From contig NW_025945035.1 of NCBI RefSeq assembly GCF_000764305.2, forward strand, positions 1 to 64,000: 64,000 nucleotides of DNA, read 5' to 3'. The notes under the pieces were generated by a model, which was not told the origin of the DNA, did no database searches, and saw only the letters and a list, made by a program, of their open reading frames with translations. The stretch's first letter is position 1; each line of letters begins with the position of its first letter. The stretch is from Hyalella azteca (taxonomy: Eukaryota > Arthropoda > Malacostraca > Amphipoda > Hyalellidae). Below, piece after piece: positions 49,901 to 61,900 of this stretch. Made by a program: the position numbers and the translations under genes.

Positions 49901-52900
49901 TGTTCCCGTGTCTTTTTTCAGCACAGAGACTCTTCTCTTGTTCCCATGTCTGTTTTGAGCGCAGAGACTCTTCTCTTGTTCCCTTGTCTGTTTTGAGCGC
50001 AGAGACTTTTCTATTGTTCCTGTTTCTGATTTGAGCACAGAGATTCTTCTCATGTTCCCGTGTCTGTTTTGAGCACAGAGGCTCTTCTCTTGTTCCCGTG
50101 TTTATTTTGAGCACAGAGACTCTTCTCTTGTTTCCTTGTCTGTTTTGAGCGCAGAGACTCTTCTATTGTTCCTGTTTCTGATTTGAGCACAGAGACTCTT
50201 CTCATGTTCCCGTGTTTGTTTTGAGCACAGAGACTCTTTTCTTGTTCCCGTGTCTGTTTTGAGCACAGAGACTCTTTTCTTGTTCCCGTGTCTGTTTTGA
50301 GCGCAGAGACTCTTCTCTTGTTCCCGTTTCTGTCTTGAGCGCAGAGACTCTTCTCTTGTTTCCGTTGCTGTTTTGAACACAGAGACCCTTCTCTTGTTCC
50401 CGCTTCTGTTTTGAACGCAGAGACTCTTCTCTTGTTCCCGCTTCTGTTTTGAGCGCAGAGACTCTTCTCTTGTTCCCGTGTCTGTTTTGAGCACAGAGAC
50501 TCTTCTCTTGTTCCCGTGTCTGTTATGAGCGCAGAGACTCATCTCTAGTTCCCGTGTCTGTTTTGAGCACAGAGACTCTTCTATTGTTCCCGTGTCTGTT
50601 TTGAGCACAGAGACTCTTCTATTGTTCCTGTTTCTGATTTGAGCACAGAGACTCTTCTCTTGTTCCCGTGTCTGTTTTGAGCACAGAGACTCTTCTATTG
50701 TTCTCGTGTCTGTTTTGAGCGCAGAGACTCTTCTCTTGTTCCCGTGTCTGTTTTGAGCGCAGTGACTCTTCTCTTGTTCCCGTGTCTGTTTTGAGCACAG
50801 AGACTCTTCTCTTGTTCCCGTGTCTGTTTTGAGCACAGAGACTCTTCTCTTGTTCCCGTCTCTGTTTTGAACGAAAAGGCTCTTCTCTTGTTCCCGCTTA
50901 TGATATTCTTCCACGCACTAAATATTCTCATCGTGCATTAATTATTCTGGTATCTTAAGCTAATTATGCTTTTACATAAGATGAAGCTAAAATTCGGCCG
51001 AAAAATGTTAAATTAGATAAGTATTATGTTGAATAGGAAAACCATTATCGACATGTTTTGAAGTATAAAGTTATTGTTCTCGGGACAAGATCGCACCTTA
51101 AACTCAAAAAAGCACTTAAAATAACTTCAAAAAAACAACCTAAAAAAGTCCTGTGCAGACTAAGGCCTTCGTCGGAAGAGACACAAAGCTCGAGGCAACA
51201 ATTCGGTGGATTTTTCGGGCAAAAGTCCACGGAAATCCTCGCAGCTTCTTGATGACGAATTATCCGCGAAAGAAAACTCGTATTCTTAAAAAATGCCACC
51301 TCGGAAATGTGGGTCCACATTTTTCCTGGCAAACTCGTGACGGATTTCTGTTGGTCGAAAGAAATATTCGAGAAGGATGGCCTCACTGGCCTCCATTTAT
51401 GGCTTCACTCGTCGCCATGTAAGGCCTCAGTCACCGCCATTTAAGGCCTCAGTCACCGCCATTTATGGCTTCATTCGCTGCCATATAAGGCCTCACTCGT
51501 TGCCATGTAAGACCTCAGGCACCGCCATTTTAGGCCTCAGGCACGGCCATTTATGGCCTCACTCGTCGCTATGTAAGGCCTCAGACACCAAAATTTGAGG
51601 CCTTAGGCACCGCCATTTAAGGCCTCAGGCACCGCCATTTAAGGCCTCAGGCACAGCCATTTATGGCCTCACTCGTCGCCTTGTAAGGCTTCAGGCACCG
51701 CCATTTAAGGCCTCAAGCACCGTCATTTATGGCCTCAGTCGTCACCATGTAAGGCCTCAGGCGTCACCATTTAAGGCCTCAGGCACCGGCATTTAAGGCG
51801 TCAAGCACTGCCATTTAAGGCTTCAGGCACCGTCATTTAAGGCCTCAGGCACCGCCATTTAAGGCCTTAGGCACCGCTATTCAAGGCCTCAGGCACCGCT
51901 ATTTACGGCCTCAGGCACCGCCATTTAAAGCCTCAGGCACCGCCATTTAAGGACTCAGGAACCGCCATTTACGGCCTCAGGCACCGCCATTTACAGCCTC
52001 AGGCACTGCCATTTAATGCCTCAGGCACCGCCATTTACGGCCTCAGGCACCGCCATTTAAGGCCTCAGGCACCGCCATTTATGGCCTCAGTCGTCGCCAT
52101 GTAAGGCCTCAGGCACCGCCATTTAAGGCCTCAGGCACCGCCATTAACGGCCTCAGGCACCGCCATTTACGGCCTCAGGCACCGCCATTTAAGGCCATCG
52201 TCGCTATGTAAGGCCTCAGACACAACTGTTTAAGGTTTCAGGCACCACCATTTGAGACGTTTGGCACCGCCATTTAAGGCCTCAGGCACCGCCATTTAAG
52301 GCCTCAGGCACCGCCATTTACGGCCTCAGGCACCGCCATTTAAGGCCTCCGGCACCGCCATTTATGGCCTCAGTCGTCGCCATGTAAGGCCTCAGGCACC
52401 GCCATTTAAGGCATTAGGCACCGCCATTTAAGGCCTCAGGTACCGCCATTTAAGGCCTCAGGCACCGCCATTAAAGGCCTCAGGCACCGCCATTTAAGGC
52501 ATCAGGCGTCGCTATTTAAGGCTTCAGGAACCACCATTTAAGGCCTCAGTCGTCGCCATTTAAGACTTCAGGGACCGCCATTTAGGCCTCAGGAACAGCC
52601 ATTTATGGCCTCACTCGTCGCTATCTAAGGCCTCAGACAAAGCTGTTTAAGGCCTCAGGCACCGCCATTTGAGACCTTAGGCACCGCCATTTAAGGCCTC
52701 AGGCACCGCCATTTAAGGCCTCAGGCACAGCCATTTAAGGCCTCAGGCACCGCCATTTAATGCCTCAGGCACCGCCATTTACGGCCTCAGGCACCGCCAT
52801 TTAATGCCTCAGGCACCGCCATTTACGGCCTCAGGCACCGCCATTTAGGCCTCAGGCACAGCCATTTATGGTCTCACTCGTCGCTATGTAAGGCCTCAGA

Positions 52901-55900
52901 CACAACTGTTTAAGGTTTCAGGCACCACCATTTGAGACCTTAGGCACCGCCATTTAAGGCCTCAGGCACCGCCATTCAAGGCCTCAGGCACAGCCATTTA
53001 AGGCCTCAGGCACCGCCATTTAATGCCTCAGGGACCGCCATTTACGGCCTCAGGCACCGCCATTTAAAGCCTCAGGCACCGCCATTTAAGGCCATAGGCA
53101 CCGCCATTTAAGACCTCAGGCACCACCATTTACGGCCTCAGGCACCGCCATTTAAGGCCTCAGGCACCGCCATTTATGGCCTCAGTCGGCGCCATGTAAG
53201 GCCTCAGGCATCACCATTTGTGGCCTCAGGCGTCGCTATTTAAGGCCTCAGGCACCATCATTCAAGGCCTCAGGCGTCGCCTTTTAAGACTTCAGGGACC
53301 TGTATTTAGGCCTCAGGCACAGCATTTTATGGCCTCACTAGTCGCTTTATAAGGCCTCAGGCACCGCCATTTAAAGCCTCAGGCACCGCCATTTAAGGCC
53401 TTAGGCACCGCCATTTAAGGCCTCAGGCTCTGCCATTCGCGAGGCGCTAAGTTGAAACTCCTAGAAAGAGAAGACACTTGAGAGAATCTGGAGTGGAGTG
53501 GTTTGAAGTGCGAAGTGAAATTATGGAGCCTGGAGTGGAAATTTCATTTTTATTTGGAGTGGAATGGAAATTTGGAAAATTTAGGAGAGAATTGAATGTA
53601 TATTAATTGATACATTACAGTTAGAATACGGGTATATATTGCGGCTTGCGCATGTTTAAGTTATCGTATCCTAAAAAGTAAGAATGATTGTAAAACATTT
53701 GATACACCAGCACTGATATAGCTTTTATATTTATACAACAGATTTATACAGAGCTTTAACGTAAACTTGAACAGTTATCTTATTTAATCACTGATAATTC
53801 ACTGAAGGGTCGGGAAAAATAAACTCCTTGGTTAGAAATTCAAAACAGATTAGCGTTGAATATTTTATCTACAAGCCATGATACAAGTTGTATCTATTTC
53901 CATCACACAGAACTAGAAAATGTATCATCAACAAATGAGACATTTTCTTTGTTTTTGATTTCGTTGTTTATTTTTTGAGTTAGGTTTTGATGAGTTTAAT
54001 TTCTCTGATACATCAGCGAACTCAAAAATATATCATAATTCAATAGTTTATTTTTAAACTCAAGTAGTTCAGCAAAGAAATGTTGATACTGGAAGTTGTG
54101 GTGCAGGTTTTGTGTTCCATTAGGGCAGTAATGGGTATATAGATCATATATACGATACATATTTCCATGTAATTATCGCACAATATAGAAAAAATATAAC
54201 TCAGTACTCACTGCGGTGAGTGACAGAGAGCGCATTTTCTCGTCGACGAAAACATGAGGTCACGGACGGACGGACAGACGGACAGACGGACGGACAGACA
54301 GACAGACGGACATGGCGAGCACAATAGTGCATTTTTTCCATAAATGAGAAAATGCGCTAAAAATGGAAGTTATGCTGCATGTTTTGCGTTGTTCTGCCGC
54401 AGAGAACGCGACGCTTCAGTGCTTCGACAACGGCTCCTGGGCGACCCAAGCCAACTACGACCACTGCAGCGAGCTGGTGCCCCTCGTGGTGAGTGGCGTG
54501 GGTGGTGAGTGGCGTGGGTGGTGAGTGGCGTGGGTGGTGAGTGGCGTGAGTGGTGTGTGGCGGGAGTGGTGAGTGGCGGGAGTGGTGAGTGGATGAGTGA
54601 TGAGTTCCCCTAGCGGTGAGTGCCATGAGTGATGAGTGCCTTGAGTGATGAGTTCCCCTAGCGGTGAGTGCCATTAGTGATGAGTGCCTTGAGTGATGAG
54701 TTCCACTAGCGGTGAGTGCCATGGGTATGTTTACATTTTTACGTTCACTACCAAGAAACCCCCCCCCCTCTCTCTTTCTGTTATATCATCAAATGAAAAT
54801 TATCGCGAATGAAAAATGATGTTTTTTCAGAAATAATGATTTTTTGAATAATTGTAATAACGATTTGATTGATACATCCCAGCTTCTTAACATCTGTTTC
54901 TTCGAACGAGAGATCAGTTTGGGACTAAGTTTGCAATTTTGTTCATGGTAAAAATGCATTTTTGTCAGAAAGTTTGGCCAATGAACAAAACTTAGAGGCA
55001 TATACTATCTACCCTTCAAAATTGTCCTTCGTTATTCAAAGTTTAACCAAAAGACGACTTGATATTTGCAAAGATTACATCGCATTTGCGAAAACTCGTG
55101 CAGTTGTGCCAGCAGCGTAACACTGTGGTGCAGAAAGCACTGTGCTGAAGCTGCCACCGAAATATGAGCGAGATTTACTATTGAAAAATGACATGAATAA
55201 TGTACTATAAAAGTAACATATAAAATAGAACATACGTGAAGTTAATCATATTTAAATATTGACTTCAAAACATTAGTACAACTAATGTTCCATATTTAGT
55301 TATGTTTAGTTATGTGTTTTTGTTATGTTATATGTGTTTAGTTATGTATGTTTTATCAATGTTTGGTTCCATTAGTACAGCTAATGTAACTATGTAACTA
55401 AAAGTTGTACAAAGCCTTCAATAAATATATTAAATATATTTCTATATAAGATAAAAGTTTTGTTATTCGTTCAGTCGGTAGAGCACGGACAGTCTGGCAA
55501 GACGAAGCTCTTGATCTTCTACGTGGGCTACAGCGTCAGTCTCGTAGCCGTGCTCATCGCTCTCGCTGTCTTCGCCGCCCTCAAGTCAGCCTTTTATTTA
55601 TTAAATATTTTATAATGAATGAACGTGACGATTTTTACTAATGTCGCAATAGTTATTCATACCTTTTCATTATAAGTATACACTGTACGTGTATTTTAGG
55701 CTCGTTGATTAGTGAGTGATTTTTTTATTAGAAGTTTGCTATGTTAGCGAAGGATACAGATAAATGTGATATGAAAGGCATAATATGTGTTATTGTAGAT
55801 GAAAAATCAGGTTAAAAGGTTATGACTGCTATCGTAGCGACTAATCCTACTCATTAGAGATACTTAAATACTAGGCGTAATAACAGTAGAGTTTGTCGCT

Positions 55901-58900
55901 AAGAGGTCTCTCCCTTGCACTGTAGGGACATAATGAAATGTTACTCCCACTAACCGTAGACTTTATTGAGAGAGTAACGGAAATTGAATAACAAGGCTTC
56001 TAGCTAGTAATCCTTCACTAGCATAGGCAAGTATATTAAAAGGTCTATAAATGTAAACTCATTCATTTATACTTGCCGAATTTGATAAAGCTTGAAATAT
56101 CTAGAACAATTCCAGCTATTTTATTAATATTCGTTGCATTCCATACAATGCTTGTAATAGAATTAGAATTTGCAAGAGAAGAGCTCGTTCAATTAAACGA
56201 GGAAAATTATGTAGATAATTTTTTGTATGTTATTGCGTTAGGAATTCAACAACAAGTAATTCAATTCATGCTCTGTTTGTATTGTTTCTCGTATGCTGTA
56301 ACAGTTGAACTTATCAACTTACCATTAAAGTGAAGTTGTTCATGCAAATGTTTCACTTGGAAGAGACTTGAGGTGCCTGCGCAACACCATCCACGCCAAC
56401 CTCCTGGCCACTTATCTGCTCCACAACTTGCTGTGGCTCACGTCTGCTTCCATCTTGGTGAGTCATGGTCCATTGATGTCAGGGTTGGTTTATGGTCTCT
56501 GATTTTGGTAATAAGGGATGGGTAAAGAGGTACTTAATGAGGTTATTAAAACGCGAGTGCACGCGGCTTATATAGTGGTCCATTGATGGTCAGGGTTGAT
56601 TTATGGTCTCTAATTTGGGTAATAAGTAAAGAATGAGGTTATTAGAGGTATGAAGAGGTCATGAGGTGAAGAGGTACTGAATGAGGTTATTAGAGGTTAT
56701 TAAAATGCGAGTAATGCCACGCAGCTTAGTGGTCAATTGACGGCCAGGGTTAATTTAGGTTTCAGGATCTTTAATTTGGCTAATAAGTGATGGGTAAAGA
56801 TGTACTGATTTGGTAATTAAAACGCGAGTAATGCCACGCTGCTTAGGTCTGCAATTGGATAGCTAATTAAAGGAGATGCGTCAATGGGGTTTCTAGTTAC
56901 TTGAATAAAGACTTTAAACCTTACATTATTGGCTAAATGTTTGTGGCAATAAAAGCATTACATGGGTACACTAATAACTGATATTGTTAGTCGTTTTATT
57001 AAAACTTAGGAGCGCGAAGAGTTTTGTAGCGAACACGCAACCCAGGTCGCCAAAGTTTTTTTAGCTTGCCGCTGGTTAATTTAAGCGCATCCAGGCACAT
57101 CACAAACAAATTAAATAAATTAATTAGAAGCGGAATTTAATTTCGCAATTAGAGTTGATTGCCTGAGGGCCGTTTATTTGCTCGGCATTTGGCCGCAAAT
57201 TTGTCGAGGCGCGAGAGGTCCTCCGATGTTTGAGTTGCTCGAACTTGTGATGAGGCGGGAATTTTTTTTTGATAAATTGGAAATAACATGAAAGTTGAGA
57301 GGCTAAAAAATATTCGAATGTCGCGAAAATATTTAGACTTAAAAATTATAAAAAGTTATAGGTTGAAGATCAACAAAATTTGACTTAAGGTTATTCGGGC
57401 ACAAGGATTATAAGGGATTGATAATTAACTGAAAAAATGGAAATACATAAACGGAATTTACACGTGACTATATATAAAAATTGAATTAGAAATTTACTTG
57501 TATATTATTGAGACTTAGCCTTCTATTAATTTTGGAAGTGAGATGCCAATTAAAATATCTTGAATGAGAGAATACATGATAAATGTGTAAAGATTTCCAC
57601 GAAAATATCTTCCAGAAAACATTGATTGATTTTAAATATTAAGTACTCAGTAATATTAATATCATTAAACTTGCTGAAAAATTATCGTACCTGTAAATCA
57701 AAATACCAACACAGTGGCCAAAAAAAAGTATTCACAGTCAATAACTTTAACAAATTATGGATAGAGCGAAATTCTGGATATTCTGGGAAGGCACTCTACT
57801 TTTGAACTCACAAGTCTGCCAAATGCACCTTGAGGCCAGCTGGTCCTTTCATGCCGACACTCCAGAGCCTCGAGCTACGTATTCAATTGCCACGCTGTCT
57901 TCACTCTTCCTATTTACTTCACAGAATTTGCATTAGAGCCTGTCAGCACCACATCATGCACCTTCATGTTCGCTATTTATTATTTGCATTGAAGTCTGTC
58001 AGCCCCACAGTTTATACCTTTATATTCGCTATTTATTATTTGCATTAAAGTCTGTCCGCCCGCAGTATATTCCTTTTTATTTGCTATTTATTACTTGCAT
58101 TGAAGTCTGTCAGCCCCACATCATATACATTCATGTTCGCTATTTATTATTTGCATTAAAGTCTGTCTGCCCCACATCTTATACCTTCATGTTCGTTATT
58201 TATTACCAAGTTTAAAGTTTATTGTTTCCGTATCAGGCAATGCTCATAACTTATTTGATGAACATGAAACCAAATTTCTTTGTATATTGCCATTACGAAG
58301 CCAAAGAACCATTTGAGTACAAGGAGTCTCATAAATAGTAGAATAATAATCAGTCAAATTATTATCATAAATAGTAGCGTATGGAGTAGCTAGTTCATAT
58401 AGCCAGTTTTATATGTATAATATTTGCCACGTGTTTTATATGTATAATATTTGCCACGTGTTTTATATGAGTCACGTGTTTTATATGTATAATATTTGCC
58501 ACGTGTTTTATACGTATAATATTTGCGACGTATTTATCTACGCGCTGCCGCAGTTCCACGTCCACGAGAAGGTTGACTGCGTCTTCTGCGTGCTGCTCAA
58601 GTACGCTGAGCTCGCCAACTTCATGTGGATGTTTGTTGAAGGTAATAAATTTTATATGATATTTGAAATGCATTATTCAAAAACTCGTATGAATTAAATA
58701 AACTAATTATCAAATACACACTGACATTTGTAGAAAGGAAAATGAAAAATATTAACATATTAATAATGATATTGTAATATAATTGGTAGACATTCCCCCG
58801 TCAAGCAGCCTTGCAATAATATATGAGATTATTCAATAATATCCCGCAGAAAATGAATGTAAATATGTTGGCAGGTCTGTACTTGTACGTGTTGGTGGTG

Positions 58901-61900
58901 AAGACGTTCTCCGTGGAGAACATCAAGCTCAAGGTCTACCTCGTCATCGGCTGGGGTCAGTAGCTTAACACCCCTGCATTTCAAAGTCATATTCTATTGT
59001 ATAATTCATAGTATATAATTTTATTATATAATTCATATTATATAAATTCTAATTATCTTAAATTATTAACGGAATGCTTAGTAGCTCTCTGTTACGTCCG
59101 TGATATGGAAATGCATCTAATTATCAAGTACTAAAACATGTTAACCCCATATAGTATGCCTTCATCATGACCGGATCATGGAAGTAATGATATCATCATT
59201 CATTAATACATGCATGACAAAGCAAGAAATTGAAACAGATTAATCTAGGGGATTCATTCAAGAAAAGTTTGATGATTATAACACATTTTTGGAAGGTTCA
59301 ATGCGAGACAATTTAAAAAATTGATGCAATACAGCCAATTATTTCTTGGGAAATTAATGCAAAGAATGTAGTTTTGGATTTAATTTAGAAATTATTTGAT
59401 GGGTCCCAGCTCAAGAATTTGAGAGATTTATTGAAGTTTAATGTTTTTAATGCTATCTGGCTTTATTGTACAACAGTTGGTGGAGCACCCATAATATTGG
59501 CCTGGGTGCTGGCGCGATACTTCGCCCTGCCATCTGGCGTGAGTATTGTTTTTGTGTTTATTGTTCAATTTATTCCGACTAAATGATAATAAAAGCTTGG
59601 TTCCGATTAGTGATGAACGTCGAGACAATTTTCCGAACAAATGGAGAAGTCCGAGACGATACCGAGACGAAGCGGGATGCCCAGTTGTAGCTTTGAAAAT
59701 TGTCATGTTTTGTACAACGACAGCGCCCCACTCACAGGCACACGAGTGACAGAAGCGATGTGAAGGGGTACTAGCCACACTAGATCACGTATGATGACCA
59801 CAGTGGTGAGGAGTGCTAGCTTCTACAACACAGCCTGACATGTTCACCACCCGAGTTAACCACGCCAAATGACCATAAAAAACGAGATGAAATCGCAAGG
59901 GGTGGCCGAGTTGTTACAGTTCAGAGTACTACCAAGATTGGAGCAGAGAGGTGCGGTCCGATCCCAGCTCTGTGCGCCAGTTTCTGGTAATCGGTGAGGA
60001 GGTCGGGCGGTTAAAGAAAATTTGAAGCAGTGAGTTGCGAGTTCAAGCCCGCAACATGCTGTGGATGTTCTGCAATGTTAAGAATTGGCGACAGGTCTAC
60101 GGCCTAATAAACGCTGAAACCGCTATATTTATTCATTTATATATTTTTTAGTCAATTAATGACTACATTTCAAGGGTAGTGACATAACTAGTTGAAGTCT
60201 GCTGTCATACTCCTGCTCTAGATGGCCACAAGGCAGCTTGATCTCTACTACTATATCTTCTGATGGATAATTCCCCAAACGGCTGCACTACACCTTATTA
60301 CTGGAACTGGTGACTTAATTATGAAGAAATTGTTCATGGAGCAACTCACCTACCGGTACAAAATAAATAAAATTACATCATAATGACATAACATAATAAA
60401 ATAATTACGTTACTTAAACCAATACTGCCGCACACGTCTTTTAATCCAGCATCAGTGTAGTTAGTCTTGCCTCAGAGCTTAGGCCTATGTAAAATATTTA
60501 AACATTTCTCTTGTGATATTAAATTAGTACCATAATAGAATAGAATAGAAGTGAAGAAATAGGCCCATTGCCTGTTGCCGATTCTTGAACTTTTCGTGAC
60601 TTGATTCACAAGGGAAGATAGCTGCTGGACTTATTGCCTGGTCCGTAATTTGCTAGGCATTTCAAAACTGAACATATGCTCCTGCATAGCTTCGTCTAGT
60701 CTGTTTTTGAAGATGTTCATACTCGGAGCGTCAACGATGCTATCAGGTAGGCTGTTCCACGTGTCGGTGACTCGAAGCGAGAAGAAATGTTGTCGCATGG
60801 ATGTGTTCCAACGCTGTTTTTTTAGTTTATATCCGTGGCCCCTGGTGTTGGTTCTTGTTTCAAATTCTAGTAATCCTTCTGGGACCTTGTATAAGTCATG
60901 AGTATACTTGTATACTTCAATGAGGTCACCACGCAGACGTCGATAACTGAGGCTTGGAAGTTTCATAATCTTTAATCTTTCCTCATAGGACTTGCCTTTC
61001 AAGCCCGGAACTATTCTTGTTGCGCGTCTTTGAACACTGTGGCCAAATGTCTTAAACTAATAATAAATAATAACTAATTATTAAATTATTACCATAATTA
61101 TGTCTTAATAAGCCAATATAAGGCATTTATAATACCATAAACATTACAATCAACCAACACCCCCGCCCCCTCATCGCAGAGCGCGTCGACCATGGGCCAC
61201 GAGGCGGTGAGCGTAGGTTGCTTCCTGCACCATGAGAGCGACCTGAACTGGGTGGTCAGAGTGCCAGTGTTTGCTGTGCTGGCCACCAACATACTCTTCG
61301 TGTGCCGTATTATGTGGGTGAGTGGCCACCAACATACTCGTCGTGTGTCGTATTATGTGGGTGAGTGGCCACCAACATACTCTTCGTGTGCCGTATTATG
61401 TGGGTGAGTGGCCACCAACATACTCTTCGTGTGCCGTATTATGTGGGTGAGTGGCCACCAACATACTCTTCGTGTGCCGTATTATGTGGGTGAGTGGCCA
61501 CCAACATACTCTTCGTGTGCCGTATTATGTGGGTGAGTGGCCACCAACATACTCTTCGTGTGCCGTATTATGTGGGTGAGTGGCCACCAACATACTCTTC
61601 GTGTGCCGTATTATGTGGGTGAGTGGCCACCAACATACTCTTCGTGTGCCGTATTATGTGGGTGAGTGGCCACCAACATACTCTTCGTGTGCCGTATTAT
61701 GTGGGTGAGTGGCCACCAACATACTCTTCGNTGTTCTACTAAGTAATTTGGTGCGTGTTGTGTTCTCAGGGTCTGTGGGTGGCGCTGTTCTACTAAGTAA
61801 TTTGGTGCGTGTTGTGTTCTCAGGGTCTGTGGGTGGCGCTGTTCTACTGTTTCCTGAACAGTGAGGTGCAGAACAGTATTCGCCACCACATCGCGCGGTG

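Noticed and set aside
50102..50914. 270-codon minus-strand frame rich in Lys, Arg, Glu and Ser as a coiled-coil protein
   Set aside because: A by-product of the 38-bp array; the frame changes with every indel, as expected for neutral DNA.
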